64,000 nucleotides of DNA from DASUNP01 sp963728545 (lineage in GTDB: Bacteria > Acidobacteriota > Blastocatellia > UBA7656), in the NCBI GenBank assembly GCA_963728545.1, contig CAVSKO010000002.1, positions 5,208,001-5,272,000 of the forward strand. The letters are read 5' to 3'. Positions 32,850-43,168 of the stretch are shown piece after piece. Position numbers and translations under genes: made by a program. Each line of letters begins with the position of its first letter. The first letter of the stretch is position 1. The notes under the pieces are model-generated. The model was not told the origin of the DNA, made no database searches, and saw nothing but the letters and a program-made list of their open reading frames with translations.

Positions 32850-33113
32850 TCACGCTTCGTAAGATTCGACGTTTATGGTTTCATAAAGCGAAGGGGCCAG
32901 CGCTTTGGAAGGCGGTCTTTCCGGGACATCCAGCACCCGAACAGTGGTAATGCGCCCGCGCTGGCGTATGGCAAGCTCGTCACCCACGTGAACATCGCGC
33001 GCGCTCTTAGCCCGCGCACCGTTGAGGCGGACTGCGCCGGCCTCGCACATCTGCTGCGCGAGAGTGCGTCGCGGCACCAGCCGGCTGAGCTTTAAATAAA
33101 TATCAAGACGCAT
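32850..33113 (-). CDS. S4-domain RNA-binding protein, RqcP-like
   Basis: This 87-aa protein is essentially one S4 domain: MRLDIYLKLSRLVPRRTLAQ, then QMCEAGAVRLNGARAKSARD, then VHVGDELAIRQRGRITTVRV. It matches the RqcP/Hsp15 group, which binds stalled 50S subunits carrying peptidyl-tRNA in ribosome quality control. The acidic C-terminal tail is short. No RqcH gene is in the window. The gene is separated from the PPIase gene by a large heptamer hairpin. Confidence 0.85.
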   Translation of the reverse strand: MRLDIYLKLSRLVPRRTLAQQMCEAGAVRLNGARAKSARDVHVGDELAIRQRGRITTVRVLDVPERPPSKALAPSLYETINVESYEA

Positions 33114-33120
33114 TTCGAAA

Positions 33121-33203
33121 GGATGAAGGATGAGGGATGAGGGATGAAAAGGAGTTGAGAACGCAAATTCTTTTCATCCCTCATCCCTCATCCTTCATCC
33201 CTA
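33121..33203. repeat. GGATGAG heptamer hairpin
   Basis: The left arm (33121-33152) is a run of GGATGAA/GGATGAG words. The right arm (33168-33203) is its complement, with further related words running to 33231 across the stop codon of the next gene. Confidence 0.85.
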
Positions 33204-33214
33204 ATTCTTCATCC

Positions 33215-34237
33215 CTAATTCTTCGCCTGGTTCGTAGGATAGCCGGGGGCGACTTGAACGTAGGCTTCCTTGCGCAGACGCGCGATGTATTTTTTGCGGC
33301 CCTCTTCGGCGCGCTCCATCGTGGCGGCGCGGTTTATAAAGTTCTGGACTTCGGGGTCTTCAAACGCGCGCACGGCCGAAGCCTTGCGGTCATCAACGCG
33401 TATGATCTGATACCCCTCTTGGATCCTTATCGGCTCGGTCACCTCGCCGACCTTGAGGGTCGAGATCGCCTTGGCGAGGTCCTCTTTTATCTCTCCGGGC
33501 TTGAACGTGCCGAGCTTTCCTTTGTTAGCGCGAGACGCGCGATTGGCCGGAGAGTTCTTCTGCACGGCTTCGTAGAAATCCATCCCCGCGCGCAACTCTT
33601 CGACCACCCGGCGGGCGCGCTGTTCTACGTCTGCGGCTGTGTAGCCTTCGAGCGGCAGGAATACCTCGGAGATAGTCACTTCGCCTTCCGTAGTGAACTT
33701 ATCTTTGTACTTCTCATAAAATGCTTTGCGGTCGGCGTCGCGCAGGCTGTTGTAGATGGGTTGAAGAACTTCGCGCTGCACGACGTAGGTTTGCAAGAGC
33801 CGCTTGCGCAAGCCCGCCCGCGCAGTCTCGGGGTCCATGCCTTGCTGCCTGAGCGCATTCTCGAACGCAATCTGGTCCTTAAACCCGTTCTCTTTGGCGA
33901 TGTCGGCCATCTGCTGGTTGACATCCGCCTCGACATTGATGCCAAGCTCTTTGGCCTTCTGCTCCAGAAGCAGGTCTTCGATCATAACGTCGAGCACCGT
34001 AGGCTTCAGCCGCTCGAACTCGGCGATGATCTCGGCATCGCCTTTGCCCTGCTGCTGCATCTGGCGCGCAAGCTCGGATTTAAAATCATTCAGCGCGTTC
34101 AGGTAATCGGCGCGGGTGATGATCTCGTTATTAACGCGGGCGACTATTTCGCTGACAAGCTCAGGCTCCTGCGCGCGAACGGGCGCGATGGACGAAAGCA
34201 CGAAAGCTAACGACAAAATTGCTACAAGAAACTTCAT
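33215..34237 (-). CDS. SurA-like periplasmic peptidylprolyl isomerase
   Basis: This 340-aa protein has a signal peptide (MKFLVAILSLAFVLSSIAPV to RAQE). A SurA-type N-terminal chaperone region starts IVARVNNEIITRADYLNALN, and a parvulin domain (about residues 195-300) holds YEAVQKNSPANRASRANKGK, LGTFKPGEI and GYQIIRVDDRKA. It helps outer-membrane proteins to fold. The start at 34237 is set by the signal peptide; the longer frame to 34453 is heptamer-repeat DNA. A related isomerase gene lies just upstream on the same strand. Confidence 0.9.
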   Translation of the reverse strand: MKFLVAILSLAFVLSSIAPVRAQEPELVSEIVARVNNEIITRADYLNALNDFKSELARQMQQQGKGDAEIIAEFERLKPTVLDVMIEDLLLEQKAKELGINVEADVNQQMADIAKENGFKDQIAFENALRQQGMDPETARAGLRKRLLQTYVVQREVLQPIYNSLRDADRKAFYEKYKDKFTTEGEVTISEVFLPLEGYTAADVEQRARRVVEELRAGMDFYEAVQKNSPANRASRANKGKLGTFKPGEIKEDLAKAISTLKVGEVTEPIRIQEGYQIIRVDDRKASAVRAFEDPEVQNFINRAATMERAEEGRKKYIARLRKEAYVQVAPGYPTNQAKN

Positions 34238-34251
34238 AACTGCACATCCCC

Positions 34252-34412
34252 TCTTTCGATTGCGGATTGCGGAATTCCTTGGCGCATTATGCGCGGCGCG
34301 ATTGCGGATTTTAAAAGCAATGATCTTATTTTCGATTTTTAATAACCGACGCACGGGCCCGAGATTGTATTTCAATCTGCAATCCGCAATTCGAATTCCG
34401 CAATCAATTATG
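34252..34412. repeat. ATTGCGG heptamer inverted repeat
   Basis: GATTGCGGATTGCGGAATTC words on one side (from 34258) face CAATCTGCAATCCGCAATTC words on the other (from 34374). The outer part overlaps the end of the upstream gene. The interior holds a GCGCATTATGCGC palindrome. Confidence 0.65.
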
Positions 34413-35327
34413 CCTGAACTGTCCGCTATATGTGAAGCCCAGCGCCGCGTCATTTATTTTTATGGCGGCCCCGCTCACCAGCCGCTCGACTGCTTGATCG
34501 AGGGCTTGCTGATTTTTTCGCGCGATAAGCTCTTCGGCCAGTCCCGCGCGGCGCTCGTCCAGCTGCGAGCGCCGCTCCTCTATAGGGCGCGGCTGTATTC
34601 GATGTTCGAGCTTGAATATGTGAAAGCCGAAGTTCGACCCTATGACGGGGCTTATGTCGCCGGGGCGAAGCGGTTGAATGGCTTTTTCAAGCACGGCGGG
34701 CAACTGGCCTTCGTCATAGCGGTTCAATCCGCCCTGCTCCGCGTTGGGCGCGTCCGAGTGGAGACGGGCCACGGCCGCGAAATCGCGGCGGCCTTCGGTC
34801 ACTTCCAGGTAAAGGCGGTCGGCCTCTTCCTTCGATTGGACGCGGATTTCGCGCGCATAAAAGCCCGCGCGCTGGGTGAGCCGCGATTGATTCTGCTCGA
34901 TGTAACGCTGAATCTCTTCGGGCGGAACGCGCACGTTGCGCTGCACTACCTGCTGATAATACTTCTGCACCAATAGGTCTGCGGCAAACTCTTCGCGCGC
35001 GCCCGCAGTCGCAGCCCCGGGCTTCAATTGCGGATTATCTTGAGAGGCTTGCTCGATCTCCGCTTCGGTGACCGTAAGCCCGGCGCGGGCGGCTTCGTCG
35101 ATCACCAGGCGGCGGCGCAGGTATTCATCAAACATCTGGCTGCGGAGCGGGTCCGGTGTGTCGGACGCCGCAAGCTCGCCCATCTTGAGCGCAAGGAAAC
35201 GCTCGAAATCCGCCCGGCGTATTTCGCGGTCGTTGACCACGGCGATTACCGGCGAAGACTCAGGCCTGCTCGCGCAGCCGGAGGCCGCCATCAGGCATAA
35301 CAGAAATATCAATCCACGTCGTTTCAC
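34404..35327 (-). CDS. lipoprotein peptidylprolyl isomerase, PrsA/SurA-like
   Basis: This protein of about 307 aa starts with GTG at 35327. A lipoprotein signal follows (RGLIFLLCLMAASGC, with the lipobox Cys at about residue 18). A SurA-type N-terminal region begins IAVVNDREIRRADFERFLAL, and a parvulin domain with FYAREIRVQSKEEADRLYLE, EQGGLNRYDEGQLP and NFGFHIFKLEHRIQ follows. It is likely membrane-tethered in the periplasm and acts on exported proteins beside the soluble SurA-like partner. A longer reading to 35411 runs through a CACAGAG repeat and is rejected. Confidence 0.87.
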   Translation of the reverse strand: MKRRGLIFLLCLMAASGCASRPESSPVIAVVNDREIRRADFERFLALKMGELAASDTPDPLRSQMFDEYLRRRLVIDEAARAGLTVTEAEIEQASQDNPQLKPGAATAGAREEFAADLLVQKYYQQVVQRNVRVPPEEIQRYIEQNQSRLTQRAGFYAREIRVQSKEEADRLYLEVTEGRRDFAAVARLHSDAPNAEQGGLNRYDEGQLPAVLEKAIQPLRPGDISPVIGSNFGFHIFKLEHRIQPRPIEERRSQLDERRAGLAEELIARKNQQALDQAVERLVSGAAIKINDAALGFTYSGQFRHN

Positions 35328-35341
35328 GGCTTTAATTATTC

Positions 35342-35410
35342 TGCCACAGAGACACAGAGACACGGAGCTTTTTTGATTTTTTTCTCTGTGCCTGAGGTGT
35401 CTCTGTGGCA
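35342..35410. repeat. CACAGAGA inverted repeat
   Basis: TGCCACAGAGACACAGAGAC on the left faces GTCTCTGTGGCA on the right, with a T-rich loop (CTTTTTTGATTTTTTTCTC). It lies just upstream of the divergent PPIase and protease genes. Confidence 0.8.
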
Positions 35411-35440
35411 TGTCTTAGTTATCACAGTTACAACTTCTGA

Positions 35441-35468
35441 TTGACAGACGAGCCGTTTTCGGTAATAT
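35441..35468 (+). promoter_or_regulatory. sigma-70-like promoter for the S8 protease gene
   Basis: TTGACA (35441-35446) and TAATAT (35463-35468) are separated by 16 bases. A leader of about 300 bases would follow before the ATG at 35779. Confidence 0.6.
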
Positions 35469-35587
35469 ATATCCTCCCTTCCCAATAGATGTGATTGCTT
35501 GGAGCTTCAAAAAGAATTGGAAGCTGTAGGTTTTGAATTAAACATAATAGCGTTTCGCCGTTTTTATTCTGAGTTTTTCAAGTTGTC

Positions 35588-35624
35588 GAAACCGCTCCTC
35601 TCTTACTGCGTCCAGAGCGGTTTT
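35588..35624 (+). promoter_or_regulatory. leader stem-loop with terminator-like shape
   Basis: GAAACCGCTC and GAGCGGTTTT pair over nine bases with a 17-base loop, about 155 bases before the protease start. A short T run ends the stem, so attenuation is possible but unproven. Confidence 0.4.
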
Positions 35625-35778
35625 CGAGCGCAATAACTAAAACAGAACAAGCCCTAATTCCTCAGCCGCGCGGTATGCTCTGCTCCAAAGGCAGGGTTAG
35701 TCCACTTACCGGGGATGCTTTTGAGGTTTTGAAGCCCTCCCACAATCGCCCAAACGGGCACGCAAGGAGAGATAAAGA

Positions 35779-38700
35779 ATGAGGCATTCGACGCAGATTG
35801 TAGTCGGGCTTGTGCTCGCCCTTTTCCTTGGCGGCACAAGCGCGATGATGCAAAACGGAAACGAAAACGATTTATCAGGAAACGGCAGAAGCCCGCAAAC
35901 CACTTCCCAGTTTGACGCGCTGCCGCAGACCTTTATTAATGACTCGACATATCACAAGCTAATGCTCGCCGCTTCCGACAGGGCTATCTATGACAGCCTC
36001 GCCGAAGCGCGCGCCATCGTCGAAGAGTTCGATTACGGAAGCTTCCGTATGGTGGTAATAGACGAAAAAGCATTGGGCGGGCGCGACTCGCTCGCCCGAC
36101 TCGGCGCGGCTGTGCGCGACGATCAGAACCTGATTGCGCTGAACGGCTACATTTTGGACACGACCGACCCTTCGGCGACCTATCGCCAGTTGCCCGAAGA
36201 CCTTCGCCAGATCGATCTGGCCGACTCGCTTGCGCGAGGCACTGCGCCTAAGGGCGGGCTTTACCTGGTGCAGTTTGCCGGGCCGATTCAAGACCGCTGG
36301 CTCGACGCGCTCAAAGCGACCGGCGTAGAGATCGTCAGCTACATGCCTAACAACGCTTACGTCGTGCGAGCGCAAGCGGGCGCGGCGCTCAGCCTGCCGT
36401 TTTTTAAGAACAACTCTTTTGTGGAATTCCTCGGCGATTATCAACCGGCTTACCGGCTGTCGCCCGCGTTGCAGGCCATCAGAAAAGAGCCTGCCGAAAC
36501 TCTTGTAGACATCACCGTGCAGGTGATCGATGGGCCGGACGCCGAACAGACCATTGCCCAGTTGAAAGTCATGTCAAACGAGATGGCAGGCGTCTATCAG
36601 GTGCTCAATTATCACAACGTAGAATTAAAAGTCACGGTCGGTCGCCTGGCGGAGATAGCGCGAATGGATTCCATTTTCGCCGTCGAAGAGCGAGGCCAGC
36701 GCCGCAAGCTGGACGAAGCGCAGGGGCAGATTGTCGCGGCCAACCTGACGGGCAACGCACCGAGCGCGCCCGGCTATCTGACGTGGCTTAACGGCAAAGG
36801 ATTTTCAAGCTCTCAATTCACGTCCTTCGTCGTAAACGTGGTCGATGATTGTAACTCGCTCACGGGCCATCCGGATCTGGCGACTGCTCGCATCGCCTTT
36901 CAAAACAACCCGACCAACCAGACAGGCGCGCAGGGGGGCCACGGCTTCCTCAACTCGCACATCATAGGCGGCATCAACACCGGCACAGGCTCGGCTGTCG
37001 AAGACGCGCTCGGCTATAACTACGGCCTCGGAATAGCTCCTTACGCACGCATGGGCGTGACGGCTATTTTCGGCGGCACGGCTTCGAGCGGAACCACGTG
37101 GGAGAACACCGCCTACGGCCAGGCCGCGCGCATATCGAGCAACTCGTGGGGCTTTACCACTGCTACAGGAGGCCCCATCCCGCGATACGATACCAACGCG
37201 CAATCGTATGACCGCATAGTCCGAGACGCGCAAACAGGCGTAGCCGGTCTTCAACAGATGACCATAGTCTTCGCCGCAGGCAATGACGGCGCGGGCACTA
37301 ACACTGTGAGCACTCCCGGCACGGCCAAAAATATTATCTGCGTAGGCGCGGGCGAAAACGTGCGGCAGACGGGAACCGACGGCTGCGGCGTCGGCAACAC
37401 GGGCGCAGACAGCGCAAACGACATCATCGGTTTTTCGAGCCGAGGCCCCGTCAACTCGGCGGGCGGCGATGGCCGTATCAAACCCGACATCATGGCTCCC
37501 GGCACGCACATCGAAGCAGGCGTCCCGCAGTCTAACTACAACGGGTCGAGCGTCTGCAATCAGTTCTGGCCCACGGGTCAGACGCTTTACGGATGGTCGA
37601 GCGGCACTTCGCATTCTTGCCCGGCAGTAGCGGGCGGCGCGGCGCTCGTTTACCAGGACTTTCTCAACAAAGGTTTCGCCGCGCCCAGTCCCGCGATGGT
37701 CAAGGCTTACCTGATGAACTCTGCCACGCACATGACGGGCGTGGGCGCTAACGACACGCTGCCGTCAAACAATCAGGGCATCGGCCGCATGAACCTGGGC
37801 CGCTCTTTCGACGGCACAGCTCGCATACTCCAGGACCAGACGACGACGCTTGGCACTACGGGTCAGACTCATCAAGTGACCGGCTCTGTGTCGTCCACAG
37901 GCCAGCCTTTCCGCGTCACGCTCGCCTGGAGCGACGCGCCTGGCCCGACTACCGGCGCGCCTTACGTGAATAACCTCGACCTTGAAGTCACCGTAGGCGG
38001 CAACACCTACCGGGGCAACGTATTTTCAGGAGCGAACTCTGTAACGGGCGGCGTTGCCGATACTAGAAACAACGTCGAGAGCGTCTTTATTCCGGCGGGA
38101 GTTTCGGGTAGCTTCACCATCACCGTCCGCGCGACCAACATCGCAGGCGACGGCGTGCCGGGCAATGCCGACACTACGGATCAAGACTTTGCTCTTGTCA
38201 TTTATAACGGCGGCGCGGGCGCTCCGACAAATCCCACTATCGGAGTCAGCCCGGCAAGCTTCAGCTTCACAGCAACGGCAGGCGGCGCGAATCCCGCGAA
38301 CCAGTCTCTGAGCATCACGAATACCGGCGGGGGAACTTTGAACTGGACGGCGAGCGACGACGCGACGTGGTTGAGCATAAGCCCGACTTCAGGAACCGCG
38401 CCTTCGACCGTAACCGTTTCGGTCAACATCACCGGACTCACCGCAGGGACATACAACGGCACAATCACCGTCAGCGCTACGGGGGCGACGAATACGCCTG
38501 TCAACATCCCCGTGACCCTTACTGTGAACAACCCGGGCGGCGGCCAGTTGATAGTCAACGGCGGGTTTGAAGGAAGCAGCGCGCCGTGGGTGCTGTCAGG
38601 CCAGGCAGTCTGGTCACAGGGAGGCATACAGCACTCGGGCACGGGTTACATGATCCTGGGCGGCGTCAATAACGCAAACGGCGCGTTCTACCAGCAGATC

Positions 38701-39000
38701 ACCATCCCGGCAGCCACATCGCCGAACTTGAACTTCTGGCTGAACGTCACGTCGGCCGAGACCACGACCACGACGCAATTCGACCGGCTCTTTATCGAAG
38801 TGCGGAGCACGTCGGGGACATTGCTTGCCACGCTTGCTACCTTCAGCAACTTGAATAAAGGAGCGTCGGGAGCGTACGTGCTGAGAGGCCCATACAATCT
38901 AGCTCCGTGGGCGGGTCAAACAGTGCGAATACAATTCCGAGGGACGACGGACTTCTCGCTCATCACCTCATTCCGTGTTGATGATGTGTCGGTCCAGTAG
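35779..39000 (+). CDS. secreted subtilisin-like (S8) protease with BACON-like repeat domain
   Basis: This 1073-aa exported protein has a signal peptide ending SAMM or nearby. A propeptide-like region of about 300 residues precedes the S8 catalytic domain with Asp356 (VVDD), His388 (GGHGF) and Ser611 (GTSHSCPAVAGG). A P-domain-like beta region follows (RVTLAWSDAPGPTTGAPYVN), then a BACON/Ig-like domain with NWTASDDATWLSISPTSGTA, then a C-terminal jelly-roll-like domain starting LIVNGGFEGSSAPW. It is likely a secreted or surface degradative protease. GGAGAG precedes the start. A strong promoter lies 310 bases upstream. Confidence 0.9.
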   Translation: MRHSTQIVVGLVLALFLGGTSAMMQNGNENDLSGNGRSPQTTSQFDALPQTFINDSTYHKLMLAASDRAIYDSLAEARAIVEEFDYGSFRMVVIDEKALGGRDSLARLGAAVRDDQNLIALNGYILDTTDPSATYRQLPEDLRQIDLADSLARGTAPKGGLYLVQFAGPIQDRWLDALKATGVEIVSYMPNNAYVVRAQAGAALSLPFFKNNSFVEFLGDYQPAYRLSPALQAIRKEPAETLVDITVQVIDGPDAEQTIAQLKVMSNEMAGVYQVLNYHNVELKVTVGRLAEIARMDSIFAVEERGQRRKLDEAQGQIVAANLTGNAPSAPGYLTWLNGKGFSSSQFTSFVVNVVDDCNSLTGHPDLATARIAFQNNPTNQTGAQGGHGFLNSHIIGGINTGTGSAVEDALGYNYGLGIAPYARMGVTAIFGGTASSGTTWENTAYGQAARISSNSWGFTTATGGPIPRYDTNAQSYDRIVRDAQTGVAGLQQMTIVFAAGNDGAGTNTVSTPGTAKNIICVGAGENVRQTGTDGCGVGNTGADSANDIIGFSSRGPVNSAGGDGRIKPDIMAPGTHIEAGVPQSNYNGSSVCNQFWPTGQTLYGWSSGTSHSCPAVAGGAALVYQDFLNKGFAAPSPAMVKAYLMNSATHMTGVGANDTLPSNNQGIGRMNLGRSFDGTARILQDQTTTLGTTGQTHQVTGSVSSTGQPFRVTLAWSDAPGPTTGAPYVNNLDLEVTVGGNTYRGNVFSGANSVTGGVADTRNNVESVFIPAGVSGSFTITVRATNIAGDGVPGNADTTDQDFALVIYNGGAGAPTNPTIGVSPASFSFTATAGGANPANQSLSITNTGGGTLNWTASDDATWLSISPTSGTAPSTVTVSVNITGLTAGTYNGTITVSATGATNTPVNIPVTLTVNNPGGGQLIVNGGFEGSSAPWVLSGQAVWSQGGIQHSGTGYMILGGVNNANGAFYQQITIPAATSPNLNFWLNVTSAETTTTTQFDRLFIEVRSTSGTLLATLATFSNLNKGASGAYVLRGPYNLAPWAGQTVRIQFRGTTDFSLITSFRVDDVSVQ

Positions 39001-39017
39001 TTAGGAAAAACTTTATC

Positions 39018-39087
39018 CGCGAAGTGACACGAGGAACACGAAAGAGACTTATTGCTCTCTTTCGTGTTCCTTCGTGTTCTTCGTGGA
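39018..39087. repeat. CGTGTTC/GAACACG inverted repeat
   Basis: The left arm has GTGACACGAGGAACACGAAA and the right arm TTTCGTGTTCCTTCGTGTTC, with a loop of about ten bases. It lies just after the protease stop codon and is probably a terminator. Confidence 0.75.
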
Positions 39088-39307
39088 CAGATATTTTAAG
39101 ACGCCACGTTTTCATATCCCGCTAACCCGCCTGTCCCCGAAAACTCCTCGCCTGTCCCAAACTAGTCGTAGTTACCCGAGCGTGATCGCTACACTACAGA
39201 GCTGACCTCAAGCCGCCGCTACCGAAAGCACCTGGATGCCGTGCTTGAGAAATAAGACGGATTCAAGCTGCGCCGACCTCAGATAGTATAATAACGACAA
39301 ATCGTTT

Positions 39308-39358
39308 CCAGGGGCGATGCCCCCCTGGCTATTGAATTGCGCCCTTTCAGGGCTTTTT
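39308..39358. repeat. half-copy of the AGCCC/GGGCG palindromic element
   Basis: CCAGGGGCGATGCCCCCCTG forms a hairpin and is followed by CTATTGAATTGCGCCCTTTC and AGGGCTTTTT. The order matches the right arm of the 204-bp element at 19109-19158, with several substitutions. Confidence 0.65.
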
Positions 39359-39393
39359 CTCACACTCTCTTAGATCATTCCAACAGTAGCCAG

Positions 39394-42300
39394 TCATTTT
39401 AAATGATCGAGCAACTGGCGCACTTCCTCAAACACTGCGGCGTCATCCTGAGACGCGAGCTTGAGCTTTAACACTCCCGCCGGCGTAAAACTCGCCGCGC
39501 CGCCCGACACCATAGCGATCAATTTGTCGGGATCGACTTTCGCCTGCTCGCTGAATTTCACGGCCAGCCGGTCGCCTTCGCGGTCTATCGAAACCACGCC
39601 CAACCGGGAAGCCTCGCGCCGCAATCGCGCATACTCAAACAGATTCTCGACCGTCTCCGTTATAGGCCCGTAGCGGTCGGCTATCTCCGCGTGAATGTCG
39701 GCAAGCTCCGTTTCGTTATCGGCGGACGAGATGCGCTTGTAAGTCCGCAGCCGCTGGCTCGCATCATAGATGTACTCTTCGGGTATGCGTATGCTCACGC
39801 CCAGGTTGATCGCCGTCGACACTTCGTCCTCGACCTGCTCGCCTTTAAGCTCGCGCACGGTCCGTTCGAGCATCTGCGTGTAGAGGTCGAAACCTATGGC
39901 ATCAATGTGGCCCGACTGCTGGCCGCCGAGCAGATTGCCCGCGCCGCGAAGCTCAAGATCGAGCGCCGCTATGCGGAAGCCCGCGCCCAGGTCTGAAAAC
40001 TCGCGGATCGCCGCAAGACGCCGCCGCGCTATTGGCGTAAGCTCTTCTTCGGAAGGTATCAAAAGGTAAGCATACGCGCGGCGGTTTGACCGGCCCACGC
40101 GACCGCGCAGTTGATAAAGCTGCGCCAGGCCGTACCTGTCCGCGCGGTTGATTATGATCGTGTTTGCGAGCGGTATGTCTATGCCGTTTTCGATTATCGT
40201 CGTACAGACCAGCATATCTATCTCGTGCCGTATGAATTTCAAGATGACCTCTTCAAGCTCGCGCTCGCCCATCTGCCCGTGACCCACGCCTATGCGCGCC
40301 TGCGGCACGAGGCGGCTTATAAGCTCCGCGATGGTGTAGATGGTCTCTACGCGGTTGTGGACGAAAAAGACCTGCCCGCTGCGCTGAAGTTCTAACTCAA
40401 TCGCACTTCGTATGACCGGTTCCGAGAATTGAACTACATGGGTCTGAATCGCAAGGCGGTCGCGCGGCGGGGTTTCGATCACAGACATATCGCGGAGGCC
40501 CGCAAGCGACATATTGAGCGTGCGCGGGATGGGGGTTGCCGACATCGCTATGACGTTCAACCTTTTTTCGCATCTGCTTGATGCGCTCTTTATGAGCAAC
40601 GCCAAAGCGCTGCTCTTCGTCTACTACGAGCAGGCCCAGGTCTTTGAAGAGTATGTCTTTTGAAAGCAGGCGGTGCGTGCCTACCACTATGTCGACTGCG
40701 CCCGCCCCGATTGCTTTCACAACCTCTTTCTGCTCTTTCGCCGTGCGGAACCGCGAGAGCATCTCTATTCGCATCGGGAAGGCGCTGAACCGGTTTTGAA
40801 AAGTCTTAAAGTGCTGGTACGTGAGCACGGTCGTCGGAGCCAGTAACGCGACCTGCTTTCCTTCCATCACCGCCTTGAAAGCGGCTCTCATAGCCACTTC
40901 TGTCTTTCCGTACCCCACGTCGCCCACCACGAGCCGATCCATAGGCTGAGCGGTCTGCATGTCGGCTTTAACGTCTTCGATAGTCGCTTCCTGGTCGGGC
41001 GTGAGCTGGTATTCGAACGCGTCTTCGAACTCCTGCTGCCAGGGCGTGTCTTCGCCGTATGCATGGCCGCCGACGAGCTTGCGCTCGGCGTAGAGCTTTA
41101 ACAACTCTTCGGCCATATCTCGCATGGCGCGTTTGGCGCGCGCTTTTGCTTTCTGCCACCCGACGCCGCCCAGCCGGTCGAGTTGAGGCTGGTGGCCCTC
41201 GCTGGCCGAATACCTTTGCACAAGGTCCAATCGTTCAACAGGCACATAGAGCCGCGCGCCTTCGGCGTAAGTCAAAAGCATAAACTCGCGCACGCCTGAG
41301 GCAGCACGTTCAAGCCCCGCTGCGACATTTCCGGTCGGGCCGCCTGCCGTCGTTATCTGCTTGAGTCCCTGAAACTGGCCTATGCCGTGATCAACGTGGA
41401 CTATGTAATCGCCTACTTTGAGGTCGCCCAGGTCGGAGAGAAAAGCCGAAGCCTTTCGCTGCTTGCGCGCGCGTTTGGGCGTCTCTCTCTGGCGCGCGGC
41501 GCGTTCGATGTCGCCGAACAGGTCGCTTTCGACAAGGATCGAAAGATCAGCCGCAGGCAGCGTGAATCCGTTCGACAGGCGGCCCACGGTCACTATGCGG
41601 TTGCTCGCGATTGTAGGCCGCGTCTGGCCAGGCTCCGTCGCAGGATTAAGCGTGGCGAGAAGCTGCGCGTTTAGCTGGTACTCGCCAAGCATCTCCGTGA
41701 TGCGCTCGGCTATGCCGAGGCTCGGCATCGTAAAAAGCGTAGTTCGTCTGATCCCTTCATCGGCTTCGAGGTCGCGGGCCAGCTCCTGTATGCGACCGTG
41801 ATAGCGGCGCGGCGATTGCGAAATAATAGAGATGTCGGGCGTGGATTCTGCGAGCGTGAAAAGGAATTGCGGCGCGGCGCGGCTAGCGATCAAACTGCCT
41901 ATCTGCTCGTCGGGTGATTCGAGCGTGAGCGCGTCGATGCGGAATTGCTCGTCGGTGGCGGCGGCGGCGCGGCCCAGCACGCGCATATCTACTCGCGTGA
42001 CGGATTCAAAGCGCGAGCGCAACTCGTCGGGCGTTAAAAAGAGCGCGTCGGGCGCGAGCGCCAGTTCGCCCGCGTCGTCGGCTTGGGAGTAGCGGTCTTG
42101 AAGATAACTGTAGAGGTCGGCTGCGCGCTTCTCGATCTCCGCCGGCTCATCGATCACGAACACGGCGTCTTTCAAATAATCGAACGCGGATCGGTCGAGC
42201 CGTCTGGTGAGCGGGAGCAGATACTCCCAGCCAGGAAAAGGCTCGCCGCGCTCTGCGTGAGCGATCCTCGCCCTCAGGTCGCGGCGGTACTGCTCGTCCG

Positions 42301-43096
42301 ACCACCTGAGGCGCGCCGCGTCTGCCCAGTTGATGAACTCTTCGCGACGCACAGACATCTCGCGCATAGGCGCCAGGGTTGACTGCATGATGCGGCCTAC
42401 GGATCGCTGCGTATCGGCGTCAAACTCGCGTATGGAATCTATCGTGTCGCCGAAAAACTCTATGCGGTGCGGCGCGTCGTGAGCCGGAGAGAAGACATCC
42501 ATTATGCCGCCGCGCAGGCTGAACTCTCCGACCGCGCCGACAGGCTCCTGGCGCACGTACCCGCCCGCGATCAATAAATTAACGATTAACTCAGGCGGCA
42601 TGTCGTCGCCCACGCGAAGATTTATGGAGGACGATTTTAGCTGATCGGGCGCGACGGTTCGCTCGGCAAGCGCGCCTATCGAGGTGAGAAGCACGCGCGC
42701 TTCACCTGCGAGGGCGCGGTAAAGCGCGAGCGCGCGCTGTTCCTGGACTTCTGCGTGGGGCGAGGTCCCGTCGTAGGGGTCTGTTTCAAGCGCGGGGATC
42801 GTGAGAACTTCTGTCTCGCAACTGTTGACGCCGTTCAAAGCGCAATAGAAAAATTCTATGTCCGATTGAAACTCTTCTACCTCTTTGTTTGAGCGCGCGA
42901 CAAAAACAATTTTGCGATTGATCTTTTTTTGGAGCGCGGCCAGGACCAAAGCGCGCGCGCTTCCCGCAAGCCCTGAAACGACGACCGCGCCCCGGCCCGC
43001 TTTGATCTCGGATGCCGCCTGTTCAAGCTCGCTGCTCCAAAGCAGTCGCCCGAAGATTTCCGCGTAGTACGTTTCAGGTGGCGAATCGATAGCCAT
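39394..43096 (-). pseudogene. mfd: transcription-repair coupling factor Mfd, frameshifted
   Basis: Together the two frames give a full-length Mfd of about 1140 aa. The first (43096 to about 40570) has the UvrB-like module, the RNA polymerase-binding domain (DLKVGDYIVHVDHGIGQFQG) and helicase motif I DVGYGKTEVAMRAAF. The frame changes at the A6 run near 40567, between VVDEEQRFGVAHKERIKQMR and VIAMSATPIPRTLNMSLAGL. The rest (IIENGIDIPLANTIIINRAD, then LYQLRGRVGRS) runs to 39394. Removing one A restores the frame, so an error in a homopolymer is likely. Mfd removes RNA polymerase stalled at lesions and recruits UvrA. ATG at 43096 is preferred to an upstream TTG. Confidence 0.88.
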
Positions 43097-43168
43097 ATCC
43101 TGTAACGATTGTAGCAAGGCGCGAATGGCTGACGCAAAACTAACCGCAAATATACGAACCGAGCACTC

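Larger units (their letters stand above)
35328..35778. other. intergenic region with promoter and leader hairpin
   Basis: No gene is seen in these 451 bases. They hold a CACAGAG-type hairpin (35342-35410), a strong sigma-70-like promoter (35441-35468), and a stem at 35588-35597/35615-35624 in the long leader of the S8 protease gene. Confidence 0.55.
39001..39393. other. intergenic repeats between convergent genes
   Basis: No gene is seen in these 393 bases. They contain a CACGAA-type hairpin (39018-39087) and a half-copy of the AGCCC/GGGCG palindromic element (39308-39358). Confidence 0.55.

Noticed and set aside
33121..33231. Possible CRISPR array because of the regular short repeats
   Set aside because: The repeats are 7-base words without spacers and form one hairpin; no cas genes are present.
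33137..34210. 357-aa open frame antisense to the SurA-like gene
   Set aside because: It is a shadow of a clear PPIase gene and starts in hairpin DNA.
40560..40575. Programmed frameshifting in mfd at the A6 run
   Set aside because: The needed shift is +1, while A-AAA-AAG slippery sites favour -1, and no stimulatory structure is evident. A homopolymer error is simpler.
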